From positions 1 through 64,000 of the forward strand of contig NZ_QOKV01000005.1 of NCBI RefSeq assembly GCF_008365405.1: DNA of 64,000 nucleotides, given 5' to 3'. The stretch's first letter is position 1. Every line of letters starts with the position of its first letter. Positions 25,125-34,493 of this stretch are shown in pieces. This DNA is from Azospirillum brasilense. GTDB lineage: Bacteria > Pseudomonadota > Alphaproteobacteria > Azospirillales > Azospirillaceae. Position numbers and translations under genes: made by a program. The notes below the pieces were generated by a model. The model ran no database searches, was not told the DNA's origin, and saw nothing but the letters and a program-made list of their open reading frames with translations.

Positions 25125-25733
25125 TCACTCGGCTTCGAGAAAAAGCCGCGTCAGGTCCGCCACCGAGCCGACCTCGAGCTTCTCCATGACGTTGTGCCGG
25201 TGAACCTCGACCGTCTTCAGGCTCAGGTTGATCTCCGCGGCAATGACCTTGTTCGGCTTGCCCGCAACGACCAGATCGGCGACCTGCCTCTCCCGCGGGG
25301 TCAGGCGCGCCAATAAGGAGCGGACATGGGCCTTGTGGGCATGCCCCTCCCAGGCACGGAAGGACTTCTCGAGCGCCTCGTGGACCCGATCCAGCAACAC
25401 CTGGTCGTTGAAGGGCTTCTCGATGACGTCGACAGCGCCCGCTCGAAAGGCCCGGGCGGCCATTGGAACGTCGGCATGACCGCTGATGACGATGACTGAC
25501 AGCAGCGACCCGGCTCGGGCGAGCGTTTCCTGCAACTCCAGCCCGCTCATGCCGGGCATGCGCACGTCGGTTACCAGACAGCCCGGTTTGTCCGGCCGGA
25601 GGGCATGGAGGAGCTCCTCGCCCGAGGCGAAGGCTTCGACGTGCACCCCGAGTGAGCCGATCAGCCACGTCAGCGAGTGCCGCATCGCGGGATCGTCATC
25701 CACGACATAGACGGTGCGCTCCGGGTCAGCCAT
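25125..25733 (-). CDS. ttrR: Response regulator of tetrathionate respiration (FixJ type)
   Basis: A 202-residue two-domain regulator. The receiver domain (1-122) has the acidic pair VVDDDP, the phosphorylation site Asp56 in LVTDVRMPG and the lysine in VIEKPF. A LuxR/FixJ-type helix-turn-helix (about 140-202) carries LTPRERQVADLVVAGKPNK and SLKTVEVHRHNVMEKL. It overlaps the 3' end of ttrS by eight bases, so the pair is co-transcribed. By position and architecture it is TtrR, expected to activate ttrBCA; the 37-bp palindromes are the likely targets, although no direct link is visible in sequence. Confidence 0.9.
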   Translation of the reverse strand: MADPERTVYVVDDDPAMRHSLTWLIGSLGVHVEAFASGEELLHALRPDKPGCLVTDVRMPGMSGLELQETLARAGSLLSVIVISGHADVPMAARAFRAGAVDVIEKPFNDQVLLDRVHEALEKSFRAWEGHAHKAHVRSLLARLTPRERQVADLVVAGKPNKVIAAEINLSLKTVEVHRHNVMEKLEVGSVADLTRLFLEAE

Positions 25734-27615
25734 GGGGCTGTTCCTCCTTTCCGGCCCGCCGGGCCTCGTCCACAATGGGCAAGGTAAAGCGCATGACGAC
25801 ACCGCCGCCAGCGTTGTCAGTCGCCCAGAGATGGCCGCCGTGCGTCTCCACGATGGTGCGGCAGATCGACAGGCCCAGACCCATGCCACCGGATTTGGTG
25901 GTGAAGAAGGGGTCAAACAGCCGCGCCCGCGCCTCTTCGGAAATTCCATGCCCCTGGTCGGCCACGGCGACCGCGACCCGCCCCTCTTCATCACGACCAG
26001 AGTGGACGGTCACGGTGCGGACACGTCCATCCGCCGTGCCGCCCGGCACGTCTTGCATCGCGTCGAGGGCGTTCTTGACCAGGTTCAGGACGACCTGCTC
26101 GATCTGGACGCGGTCCGCCATCACAAGGGGAAGGTCGTCGGCGAGGTCCAAGGCAATGGTGACGCCTCCGTTGCGCGCCTGCCCCTGGCACAAGGACACG
26201 GCCGTGCGGACGGCCTCATTCACGTCCATCGGTTCAAGCTGGGACGTCCGCTTGCGCACAAAATTGCGGATCCGCGCGATGATCTGCCCGGCCCGTTCGG
26301 CTTGCTCCGCGATGGCCCGCGTGATCTCCACCAACTGGGCCGGATCGCCCGTCCCCATCTCCAGACGTCGGGTGCAGCCGCGGGCATAATTGGCGATCGC
26401 CCCGAGCGGTTGGTTCAACTCGTGAGCCAGATTGCTGGCCATCTCGCCGAGAATGGACAGGCGGGCGACATGGTCCATCTCCTTCTGCCGTTCACGCGCG
26501 GTCTCCTCGGCGCGGCGGCGCTCGGCCATCTCTCGAACGAGGTCATGGTTGGCGGTGCGAAGCTCGGCCGTGCGCACTTTGATGAGGTGCTCGACACGCA
26601 GCGAGTGGACCGCCCACCACAGCAGGGCCATTGCCCCGACCGCAAGCCACTCCCAATGCTCGCGGGCAATGTCAATGAGCGAGACATCACGCAGGTACCG
26701 GTAAGGTCCGATGCGCAGAGACCGGAACAGCGTGTGGACGGGCTGGTAGTCGAGCGGCACCGTCCAGCCCTCGTATCCCCCAGCCTTGGCCGCCGGATGA
26801 TCGGCGGGCATCTGGAACAGGGCAACGACGACCGCCTTGGCGAGATCCTCCGGCGTTGAGGCGAGCCTGGCGAGCGGCCAGTCCGGATACAGGTCCGTGG
26901 ACAGGGCGCAATCGAAGCCTGGCACCGTCTTGGGAGCAAGGACGCGGAACTGCCCCGGATCCACCCGCCCCTCCACCGCAAGCTCCTCCAGAACGCAGGC
27001 GCGCAGCACGCCGACATCGACCGCTCCATCCCGGACCGCGAAGACGACCCGGTCCACGGGGAAGCCGGAAAAACGAAGCTCCTTCAGATCCCGGTAAGGA
27101 TCGACACCGGCCTTCAGCATCGCGCCCCAGGCGACCTGGAACCCGCCGAAAGCGTCGGGGTCGATCGCCATGACGGTCTGCCCCTTGAGGTCATCCATCC
27201 CACGGATGCCAGTGCGGTCCGCGCGCACGATCAGGGCGGAGCCGATCGCACCGCCCGAGGTCCCGGCGCGGAAGGAATGCAGTGTGGCGATCCGGGTCAC
27301 GCCATGGCGCGCCTCGAGCTCCACGTAATTGCCAGTGTTGGTTAGGACGAAGTCGACGGTGCGGGCCTGCACGGCGGCATCCATGCCCGGCAAGTCAAGC
27401 GGCACCATCTGCGCACCGCGGCCGGGAAACTGCTGGGCCAGATACTGTATGGTCGGTTCCCAGGCCGCGTTCGCATGATCGCCGCCCCGGTAGGCCAGGA
27501 CCCCGACGCGAATGGGCGGCTCCGTGGCCGTGGCCGTGGCCGTGGCCATGCCCGACCACAAGCCGACAAGCACGCCAACCAGAGTCAGACAATCCAGTCG
27601 GGGCCTGGTGCGCAT
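25726..27615 (-). CDS. ttrS: Tetrathionate sensor histidine kinase
   Basis: A 629-residue sensor. The N-terminus has a signal-anchor with a run of Ala-Thr repeats, then a periplasmic PhnD-like binding domain (about 33-300, beginning PPIRVGVLAYRGGD), the form used by TtrS to bind tetrathionate. A membrane helix follows (WLAVGAMALLWWAVHSL), a coiled linker (RTAELRTANHDLVREMAERR), and a kinase core with His398 in NLAHELNQPLGAIANYARG and ATP-site motifs VLNLVKNALDAM and GMGLGLSICRTI. The start is ATG 27615, with AAGGA upstream; an extension to 27723 is unlikely. It is the first gene of a ttrSR operon. Confidence 0.9.
   Translation of the reverse strand: MRTRPRLDCLTLVGVLVGLWSGMATATATATEPPIRVGVLAYRGGDHANAAWEPTIQYLAQQFPGRGAQMVPLDLPGMDAAVQARTVDFVLTNTGNYVELEARHGVTRIATLHSFRAGTSGGAIGSALIVRADRTGIRGMDDLKGQTVMAIDPDAFGGFQVAWGAMLKAGVDPYRDLKELRFSGFPVDRVVFAVRDGAVDVGVLRACVLEELAVEGRVDPGQFRVLAPKTVPGFDCALSTDLYPDWPLARLASTPEDLAKAVVVALFQMPADHPAAKAGGYEGWTVPLDYQPVHTLFRSLRIGPYRYLRDVSLIDIAREHWEWLAVGAMALLWWAVHSLRVEHLIKVRTAELRTANHDLVREMAERRRAEETARERQKEMDHVARLSILGEMASNLAHELNQPLGAIANYARGCTRRLEMGTGDPAQLVEITRAIAEQAERAGQIIARIRNFVRKRTSQLEPMDVNEAVRTAVSLCQGQARNGGVTIALDLADDLPLVMADRVQIEQVVLNLVKNALDAMQDVPGGTADGRVRTVTVHSGRDEEGRVAVAVADQGHGISEEARARLFDPFFTTKSGGMGLGLSICRTIVETHGGHLWATDNAGGGVVMRFTLPIVDEARRAGKEEQPHG
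27522..27545. repeat. Hexamer repeat (CCGTGG)4 in the ttrS signal sequence
   Basis: Four perfect 6-bp units that encode alternating Ala and Thr in the TtrS leader. Copy-number change would lengthen the leader without shifting the frame. Confidence 0.8.
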
Positions 27616-27754
27616 CGGTCCTTGGGAGGCTTGAAAGCAATGGGTCGGAGGGAGCCATCCGGCAGGGGCTCCTGCCTTGCACAACGGCGCGCGACCGACC
27701 CATCCATCACGCGCCGCATACACCCTTCCGCAACCACTTTCAACCCGCGCACGG

Positions 27755-29050
27755 TCACACGTTGGTCGTCTCCCGGGTCTGCTCTTGAACGCGCTTCACG
27801 CCGAGCAGCTTCAGGGCGTAGCGCTCGTACACCGGCTCGCTGATCCCCTTACGCACCTTGCGCAGGAAGTACCGCTCGAACCCCACCTTGGCGAGGTGGA
27901 CCCAGCGGCCGTGCGACGACCAGTTGACGTTGCGCGGCGGGATCTGCGGCATGGCGACGAACGCCACGCCGGTGTCGCCGAAGTCGGCCAGGCACAGCGC
28001 GTTCCAGGTCGGCTCCTCTGCTGGCTCCTTGCCGTCGAGCAGCGCCCGGATGTTGTGCGCGGTGGCGGTGACCATGGTCTCGATCATGTAGCCGGTCTTC
28101 GGCACGCCGACCGGCACAGGAGTCTTCTCGACCGGTGGAATTGCGATGCACACACCGATGCCGAAGACGTTGCGGTGGGTCGGGTTGCGCTGGTGCTTGT
28201 CGGCTAGCACGAAGCCGCGCGGGTTGACCAACCCCTCCACGCCCTGGAGCGCGCGGATGCCGCGGAAGGCGGGCAGCATCATGGTCAGACGGCTTTCAAC
28301 GACGTGATGCGCCTTCTCCTGGCCGTCGTCGCCGATTTCGGTGGCGTGCACCGCGTTGGGCTCGAAACGGTCGGTGCGAGCGTTCGTGATCCACTTAATG
28401 TGCCGCTCACGCATCGCCGATTCCAACAGCCCCTTGGTATCCCCCACACCGCCGAGCCCGAGATGCCCGATGTAGGGCTCCGACGTCACGAAGGTGATCG
28501 GCACCTTGTGCCGGATCTTGCGGCGGCGCAGGTCAGCATCGGCGATCATCGCGAACTCGTAAGCCGGGCCGAAGCAGGAGGCACCCTGCACTGCACCTAC
28601 AATCAGAGGCCCAGGGTTCCGGCAGAATTCTTCCCAGCGTTTCGCTGCCTCCACCGCGTGGTCAACATGGCAGATGGAGATGGTGTTGGATTGTGGAGCG
28701 AAGCCCTCGATCTCGTCGAAAGCCAACTCCGGCCCGGTCGCAACGACCAGGTAATCATAGGTGAGACGGGAGCCGTCGTTCAGGTCCAGTGCATTTTCCT
28801 GCGGCAGCACGCGGCGACAGCCGACCGATTTGAACGCAATGCCCTTGCGCGCGAAGGGCTCAGCAAGCGGAACCATGATGTCGTCGCGCGTGCGCCAGCC
28901 AACGGCCACCCAAGGGTTGGACGGCACGAAGTGAAAATGGTCGGTGTTGGAGACGACGGTGATCCGGTCGTCCGGTCCCAGCAGGTCCTTCATCTCGTAG
29001 GCCATCGGAATGCCGCCGATGCCCGCCCCGAGGACGACAATGTGCACCAT
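27755..29050 (-). CDS. sqr: Sulfide:quinone oxidoreductase
   Basis: A 431-residue flavoprotein of the SQR family that oxidises sulfide to sulfane sulfur and reduces quinone. The FAD-binding start is IVVLGAGIGGIP. Three cysteines match in position those of type I SQR: Cys127 (ISICHVD), Cys159 (QGASCFGP) and Cys353 (NALCLADFGDTG). FGIGVCIAIPPVEKTPVPVG is another family motif, and a C-terminal amphipathic part (ERYFLRKVRKG) fits membrane attachment. The start at ATG 29050 has GGGGAGGAA ideally placed. It stands alone on the minus strand; an AT-rich ATTAG/CTAAT repeat in its upstream region suggests control by one of the ArsR-type regulators in the window. Confidence 0.92.
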   Translation of the reverse strand: MVHIVVLGAGIGGIPMAYEMKDLLGPDDRITVVSNTDHFHFVPSNPWVAVGWRTRDDIMVPLAEPFARKGIAFKSVGCRRVLPQENALDLNDGSRLTYDYLVVATGPELAFDEIEGFAPQSNTISICHVDHAVEAAKRWEEFCRNPGPLIVGAVQGASCFGPAYEFAMIADADLRRRKIRHKVPITFVTSEPYIGHLGLGGVGDTKGLLESAMRERHIKWITNARTDRFEPNAVHATEIGDDGQEKAHHVVESRLTMMLPAFRGIRALQGVEGLVNPRGFVLADKHQRNPTHRNVFGIGVCIAIPPVEKTPVPVGVPKTGYMIETMVTATAHNIRALLDGKEPAEEPTWNALCLADFGDTGVAFVAMPQIPPRNVNWSSHGRWVHLAKVGFERYFLRKVRKGISEPVYERYALKLLGVKRVQEQTRETTNV

Positions 29051-29521
29051 GATGTTTCCTCCCCCCGGCTGGGCCTGTCTTCGAACAACCGGCGGCCTGA
29101 TTGTTGATTGGTGGCATGCGGGGAAACCGCTGGTTTCCGAGCGGTCCGCGCGACGGAGGCTCCGCCTCCAGCGTCGGTCTTCACCACATTGTATTAGTTA
29201 TTTCTAATTAAAAGCGCTAAAGGAGTAGCGGGCGGCGCTTCCCACCATCCCGATCCTGCGACAGAAGCCTCATCCTCTTTTTCGGAAGCGACGGTCCCTT
29301 CCGGAGAGCGTCAAGTGCTGAGCAATGACCGAGAATCTCGGCCTAGTAAGCCTGCTTTCTGCTCTCTCTGCGGTTAGAGAGCCCGCAATGCGCGAACTTC
29401 TGGTCCTCGCCTTCAAAGGCATCGGCGCTCACGCGCCAGGCAGCGTCGACTTGCATCTCGACTGGTCCGCCCCCGATCATTTCGTTCGCTGAGACCGCTG
29501 TCGGCTGAAGTTGCCGTGCTC
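29051..29521. other. sqr upstream region, no firm gene
   Basis: Holds the sqr promoter and about 300 bases of unexplained sequence. A 55-codon plus-strand frame at 29325-29492 (beginning MTENLGLVSLLSALSA) is open but has no ribosome site at the right distance and no recognisable family, so I do not call it. A minus-strand frame at 29343-29642 is also unsupported. Confidence 0.4.
29193..29208. promoter_or_regulatory. ATTAG-N6-CTAAT dyad upstream of sqr
   Basis: A short AT-rich inverted repeat 143 bases upstream of the sqr start, in the only AT-rich part of the region. Similar ATTAG half-sites precede the Blh-type dioxygenase gene (37992) and the AcfC-like gene (about 35725). Candidate target for BigR/SqrR-type repressors. 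Confidence 0.4.
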
Positions 29522-29725
29522 TCAGTTGAAAGCGACTCCGGGGCGCGCTCCCAGCCGCTTCAGGATCATCGCCAGGGGGCAGAAACCGGTGAAAGAGGCT
29601 TGGAGCATGTTGGCGCCGACGAAGGCCGCCAACCACAGCCACTGCGGGCTGTGCAGGTGCGACAGGGCAAGGCTCAGCAGGACCATGGACCCGGCGAAGG
29701 CCATAACGATACGGTCGATGCTCAT
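29522..29725 (-). CDS. Minimal DUF2892 membrane protein
   Basis: A 67-residue protein consisting only of the DUF2892 unit: MSIDRIVMAFAG at the start, two membrane helices, then SFTGFCPLAMILKRLG. This is the membrane part of YgaP-like rhodaneses as a free-standing gene. Its ATG overlaps the stop of the ArsR gene (ATGA), so the regulator and this protein are translated as a pair. A separate rhodanese is encoded across the divergent promoter at 34490. The role is probably in sulfane-sulfur handling at the membrane; that is inferred from context. Confidence 0.85.
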   Translation of the reverse strand: MSIDRIVMAFAGSMVLLSLALSHLHSPQWLWLAAFVGANMLQASFTGFCPLAMILKRLGARPGVAFN

Positions 29726-30069
29726 GTCAATGTCTCCCGACGGAAGGGTTGGTTTGACGACGAATGCCCCGCTGGCGGACGCTCGCAATACAGCCCCGCC
29801 AGCACCTCGATCACCGCGGCCGCCTCGGCGCTGGCCAGGGCGTAGAAGATCGTCTGGCTTTCGCGGCGGGTGCGGACGAGCCCCTCGGCGCGCAGCCTGG
29901 CCAAGTGCTGCGACAGCGCCGACTGGCCAAGCCCGACGGCATCCGCGAGGGCGCTGACGCACATCTCCCCTCGCCCTAGGAGGCAGAGGATGGAAAGGCG
30001 TCGTTCATTGGCTAGCGCCTTCAGCAGGCGCGTCGCCGAACGGATATGGCCGCCGTCCAATTCATTCAT
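29722..30069 (-). CDS. ArsR-family regulator of the BigR/SqrR type
   Basis: A 115-residue winged-helix repressor. The recognition helix is in LGQSALSQHLARLRAEG, followed by the wing LVRTRRESQTIFY. Two cysteines sit where persulfide-sensing BigR/SqrR proteins have theirs: one in LSILCLLGRGE and one in the last helix, AGLYCERP. In those proteins they form a tetrasulfide or disulfide that releases DNA. I start at ATG 30069 (MNELDGG); the longer form would use TTG and covers the promoter. It is divergent from an RND efflux operon across 72 bases, which should hold its operator. Confidence 0.85.
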   Translation of the reverse strand: MNELDGGHIRSATRLLKALANERRLSILCLLGRGEMCVSALADAVGLGQSALSQHLARLRAEGLVRTRRESQTIFYALASAEAAAVIEVLAGLYCERPPAGHSSSNQPFRRETLT

Positions 30070-30141
30070 TGACACTAAATTACCATGTTCTAAAATAGCG
30101 GTCAAGAGACCACTCGTCTATCCGCTACAAGGTGGCCCGTC

Positions 30142-31194
30142 ATGACCCGCCCAATCGCACCCGTCACGCTGGCAGCGACTCTTCTATTCGCCATTCTGCC
30201 GCTGTCCGGCGCGCGTGCCCAGGGCGAGCGCCTGACCATCCAACCCCGGCCGGTCGAGGATCTGAAGGCGGTGTTCGCGACCGTGGAAAGCGTCCACGAG
30301 ACACTCGCGCGCACCCGCATCGGCGGCACCATCGCCGACCTCAAGGTCAAGGAGGGCGACAAAGTCACCATGGGCCAGATCGTCGCCGTGGTCCGCGACG
30401 CCAAGCTGCCGCTGCAATTGGCCGCGCTGGATGCGCGGATCCAGGCCCTTCAGGCGCAGCAGCATCAGGCGGAACTGGAACTGGACCGCGCCCGTCAGTT
30501 GCGGGCGAGCGGAACGGGCACGCAGCAGAGGCTCGACGACGCGCAGGCGGCGCTGGACGTCGCGCGCGCCCAGATTGCCGCTATGAAGGCGGAGCGTGCG
30601 GTGGTTGACCAGCAGCTGCGTGAGGGCGAGGTGTTCGCGCCCGCCAACGGCCGCATCCTCCAGGTCAAGGTGATCGACGGCGCGGTGGTGATGCCCGGCG
30701 AGCCGGTGGCGAGCATCGCGACAGAGACCTATGTGCTGCGCCTGCACCTTCCCGAACGGCACGCCCGCTTCATGCACGAGGGCGACCCGGTGCTGGTCGG
30801 CGACCGCGGGCTCGCACTGGTCACGCCGCCCGGCGGCGAGGCGGCCCAGGAACCGAAGTCGCTGGACCTGAAGCGCGGCACCGTTCGCCAGGTCTATCCA
30901 GAGATGGCGAGCGGCCAAGTGGTCGCTGACGCCACAGTGACCGGGCTCGGTGACTTCTTCGTGGGCGAGCGCGTGCGCGTCTACGTCGCCACCGGCACGC
31001 GGGAGGCTTTTGTCATTCCGCCTGACTTTGTGCTGCGCCGCTTCGGCACCGACTTCGTACGGCTGGCCGATGGGACGGAGGCACCGGTCCAGGTCGGCGG
31101 CCCCATCCCCAAGGTCGGCGACCAGCCCGGCGGGATCGAAGTGCTGTCCGGACTGAAGCCCGGTGACGTGATCGTTCGACCGGAGGATACTTGA
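30142..31194 (+). CDS. RND efflux periplasmic adaptor
   Basis: A 350-residue membrane-fusion protein. The signal peptide ends near Ala26 (GARA). A lipoyl half-motif (RIGGTIADLKVKEGDKV) is followed by an alpha-hairpin (about 85-160, coiled: RIQALQAQQHQAELELDRARQL), the second lipoyl half (FAPANGRILQVKVIDGAVV) and a beta-barrel region. It links an inner-membrane RND pump to an outer-membrane channel. It overlaps the next gene by one base (TGATG). No outer-membrane TolC gene is adjacent. Control by the divergent ArsR gene suggests induction by sulfide or persulfide. Confidence 0.88.
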   Translation: MTRPIAPVTLAATLLFAILPLSGARAQGERLTIQPRPVEDLKAVFATVESVHETLARTRIGGTIADLKVKEGDKVTMGQIVAVVRDAKLPLQLAALDARIQALQAQQHQAELELDRARQLRASGTGTQQRLDDAQAALDVARAQIAAMKAERAVVDQQLREGEVFAPANGRILQVKVIDGAVVMPGEPVASIATETYVLRLHLPERHARFMHEGDPVLVGDRGLALVTPPGGEAAQEPKSLDLKRGTVRQVYPEMASGQVVADATVTGLGDFFVGERVRVYVATGTREAFVIPPDFVLRRFGTDFVRLADGTEAPVQVGGPIPKVGDQPGGIEVLSGLKPGDVIVRPEDT

Positions 31195-34100
31195 TGACGC
31201 TCGGCCTGTCCGGTGTCCTGACGCGGACCTTCATCCGCTCGCCGCTCACCCCATTGCTTCTGCTGGCCTCGCTGGTGGTAGGCATGGTCGCTCTGCTCTC
31301 CCTGCCACGGGAAGAGGAGCCGCAGATCAGCGTGCCCATGGTGGACATCCTAGTCCGCGCCGACGGGCTAAAAGCGGACGACGCCGTCGAACTCGTCACC
31401 AAGCCGCTGGAGGAGATCGTCAAGGGCATCGACGGAGTAGAGCACACCTACTCCCAAACCTTGGACGACCGCGTTGTCGTCACCGCCCGCTTCCTGGTCG
31501 GCACCTCGTCCGACGACGCAATCCTGCGCGTACACGAGAAGGTGCGCGCCAACATGAACCGCATCCCGCTCGGTGTTCCCGAGCCACTAATCGTCGGGCG
31601 CGGCATCAACGACGTGGCGATCTTGACCCTGACGCTGGCCCCCAATCCGGACGCGGCCCCGCGTTGGACCGACACCGCGCTCTACGACGTCGCGGACGAG
31701 CTTCTGGCGCAGCTGGTGCAGGTCGAGGATGTCGGCCTGACCTTTCTGGTCGGCGGCCGCCCCGACCAGATCCGCGTGGAGCCGGACCCGGAGCGGTTGT
31801 CGCTCTACGGCGTGACGCTCAACCAAGTCGTGGACAAGGTCAAGAACGCCAACCGCTCTTTCCTTGTCGGGCAGGTACGCTCCCACAGCGGCAGCCTGCC
31901 GGTGGTAGCCGGGCAAACGCTCCAGGGGACGACCGACATCGGGCTGTTGCTGGTCACAACGCGCGACGGGCGCCCAGTCTACGTGAAGGACGTGGCCGAC
32001 GTCGTGGTGGGATCCCGGCCGGACGAGAGCACGGCGTGGCACATGGTGCCGGACGGCAAGGGTGGGCTGGTCCGCGTGCCCGCGGTCACCATCGCCGTCG
32101 CCAAGCGCGCCGGGGCCAACGCCGTGACCATCGCCGGACGTGTGCTGGAGCGCGTCCACGCGATTGAGGCTGCCGGGCTGCCCAAGGATCTCACCGTCAC
32201 CGTCACCCGCAACTACGGCGAGACGGCGAACGAGAAGGTCAACGAGCTCTTGTTCCATCTGGCGCTCGCCACCGTGACCATCGTGGTGCTGATCGTGCTG
32301 GCGATCGGCTGGCGCGAGGGTGTGGTCACCTTCATCGTCATCCCGACGACGATCCTGCTGACCATGTTCGCGTCCTGGCTGATGGGCTACACCATCAACC
32401 GCGTCAGCCTGTTCGCGCTGATCTTCTCCATCGGCATCCTGGTGGACGACGCCATCGTGGTGGTCGAGAACATCGACCGCCACTGGGCGATGAAGGACGG
32501 CCGCACCAAGATCCAGGCAGCCGTTGAAGCGGTGGCGGAGGTCGGCAATCCGACCATCGTCGCCACGTTGACGGTGATCGCGGCGCTGCTGCCGATGATG
32601 TTCGTGTCCGGCCTGATGGGCCCGTACATGAGCCCGATCCCGGCCAACGCTTCCGCCGCCATGCTGTTCAGCTTTTTCGTCGCCATGGTGCTGACGCCCT
32701 GGCTGATGGTGAAGCTGCGTCCTGGCGAGACGCCCACCGGGCATGGCGCCGGGCATGGGAATGGCGAACATGGCCACGGTGGCGCGCTGGGGCGGATGTA
32801 CCTGGCGGTCGCCCGGCCGGTCATCCGGACCAAGCGGACCGCTTGGATCTTTCTGCTGGCGGTCGGCGTGGCGACGCTGGCGTCCACGGCGCTGTTCTAC
32901 ACGAAGGACGTGACGGTCAAGCTGCTGCCCTTTGACAACAAGTCGGAGCTTCAGATCATTGTGGACCTGCCGCGCGGCGCGGCGCCGGAGGATACGGAGC
33001 GCGTCCTGCTGACCGCCGCCCGGAAGATCGCCGACCTGCCGGAACTGGCGAGCGTCCAGGCCTACAGTGGCACGGCCTCGCCCTTCAACTTCAACGGTCT
33101 GGTCCGGCACTACTACCTGCGTGACCAGCCGGAGCAGGGCGACCTCCAGGTGAACCTTGCCCCCAAGGAGAAGCGCCAGCGGGCCAGCCACGACATCGCG
33201 CTGGACATTCGGAAGCGCTTGGCCGACCTGCCTGTGCCCCCCGGGACCTCCATCAAGGTCGTCGAGGTGCCGCCCGGCCCGCCGGTTCTCTCCACTCTGC
33301 TGGTCGAAGTCTACGGCCCTGACGCCGGGACCCGCCGCAAGACCGCCACCATCGTCGGGGACGTCTTCCGCCAAGTGGACTTTATCGTGGACGTGGACAA
33401 CAGCTTCCGCGAAGCGGGCGAGCGGCTGCGTTTCGCGCTGGACCGCGAGAGCCTGGAGTTCCACGGGGTGGAGGAACAGGCGGTCTACGACACCTTGCAG
33501 GCGTTGATGGCCGGGGTGCCGGTCGGCTACTCGCACCGCGGGGCCGGGCGCAACCCAATCGAAATCGCGATCCGCCTGCCCAAGTCCGGCCTGTTCCTGT
33601 CCGAGCGCATCCTTGCCACACCGGTGCCGGGCGCGCGCGGCACGGTGGAGCTGGGCGACCTCGTCACCATGACGCGGGAGCCCGCCTCCTACCCGCTGTT
33701 TCGCCGCAACGGCCGCTTCGCCGAGATGGTCATGGCCGACCTCGCCGGGCGGTTCGAGGCACCGATCTACGGCATGATGGCCGTCCAGGACCGCCTGAAG
33801 GAAGTCGACTGGAAAGCGGCCGGTTTCGCAGGTGAACCCGAAGTCCTTTTGCACGGTCAGCCCGACGACCAGAGCGCGCCCAAGCTGCTATGGGAGGGCG
33901 AGTGGGAGATCACCTACGTCACCTTCCGCGACATGGGCGCGGCGTTCGGCGTGGCGATCCTCGGCATCTACTTGCTGGTGGTGGCGCAGTTCGGCAGTTT
34001 CAAGCTGCCGCTGGTGATTCTGGTGCCGGTGCCACTGACGCTGATCGGCATCGTGCTCGGCCACTGGCTGTTCGGGGCGGCGTTCACCGCCACCTCGATG

Positions 34101-34493
34101 ATCGGCTTCATCGCGCTGGCGGGCATCATCGTGCGCAACTCCATCCTGCTGGTGGACTTCATCCGCCACCTGCGGGAGCGCGGGGTGCCGCTGCGCGAGG
34201 CGGTGCTGGAGGCGGGCGCCATCCGCTTCAAGCCGATCCTGCTGACCGCGGTGGCCGCGATGATCGGCGCGGCCTTCATCCTGACCGACCCGATCTTCCA
34301 GGGGCTGGCGATCTCGCTGCTGTTTGGGCTGCTGAGTTCGACGCTGCTGACCGTGCTGGTCATCCCGGCGATCTACGTCGTCCTGCGCAGCGACGCCCCC
34401 ATCTCGCCGACCCGTTCGGCGGGGGACCCGGACACCGGCCGACCATCCATGGCCGTGGCGCGCAGCGGCAAACTTGTGAACACTCGGGGATGA
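31194..34493 (+). CDS. RND-family efflux permease
   Basis: A 1099-residue, 12-helix proton-driven pump of the AcrB/HAE group. Expected landmarks are present: helix 1 (SPLTPLLLLASLVVGMVALL), porter domains, helix 4 with SIGILVDDAIVVVENIDRH (the paired acidic residues used for proton transfer), and helices 7-12 at the end. The loop between the two halves holds GHGAGHGNGEHGHGG (about residues 515-529), a histidine cluster unusual for drug pumps and suggestive of metal binding. It starts at ATG 31194, overlapping the adaptor stop, and its stop overlaps the start of a rhodanese gene. Confidence 0.9.
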   Translation: MTLGLSGVLTRTFIRSPLTPLLLLASLVVGMVALLSLPREEEPQISVPMVDILVRADGLKADDAVELVTKPLEEIVKGIDGVEHTYSQTLDDRVVVTARFLVGTSSDDAILRVHEKVRANMNRIPLGVPEPLIVGRGINDVAILTLTLAPNPDAAPRWTDTALYDVADELLAQLVQVEDVGLTFLVGGRPDQIRVEPDPERLSLYGVTLNQVVDKVKNANRSFLVGQVRSHSGSLPVVAGQTLQGTTDIGLLLVTTRDGRPVYVKDVADVVVGSRPDESTAWHMVPDGKGGLVRVPAVTIAVAKRAGANAVTIAGRVLERVHAIEAAGLPKDLTVTVTRNYGETANEKVNELLFHLALATVTIVVLIVLAIGWREGVVTFIVIPTTILLTMFASWLMGYTINRVSLFALIFSIGILVDDAIVVVENIDRHWAMKDGRTKIQAAVEAVAEVGNPTIVATLTVIAALLPMMFVSGLMGPYMSPIPANASAAMLFSFFVAMVLTPWLMVKLRPGETPTGHGAGHGNGEHGHGGALGRMYLAVARPVIRTKRTAWIFLLAVGVATLASTALFYTKDVTVKLLPFDNKSELQIIVDLPRGAAPEDTERVLLTAARKIADLPELASVQAYSGTASPFNFNGLVRHYYLRDQPEQGDLQVNLAPKEKRQRASHDIALDIRKRLADLPVPPGTSIKVVEVPPGPPVLSTLLVEVYGPDAGTRRKTATIVGDVFRQVDFIVDVDNSFREAGERLRFALDRESLEFHGVEEQAVYDTLQALMAGVPVGYSHRGAGRNPIEIAIRLPKSGLFLSERILATPVPGARGTVELGDLVTMTREPASYPLFRRNGRFAEMVMADLAGRFEAPIYGMMAVQDRLKEVDWKAAGFAGEPEVLLHGQPDDQSAPKLLWEGEWEITYVTFRDMGAAFGVAILGIYLLVVAQFGSFKLPLVILVPVPLTLIGIVLGHWLFGAAFTATSMIGFIALAGIIVRNSILLVDFIRHLRERGVPLREAVLEAGAIRFKPILLTAVAAMIGAAFILTDPIFQGLAISLLFGLLSSTLLTVLVIPAIYVVLRSDAPISPTRSAGDPDTGRPSMAVARSGKLVNTRG

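Noticed and set aside
29343-29642. Minus-strand frame overlapping the DUF2892 gene
   Set aside because: No ribosome site, no family pattern, and it conflicts with the well-supported small DUF2892 gene in another frame.
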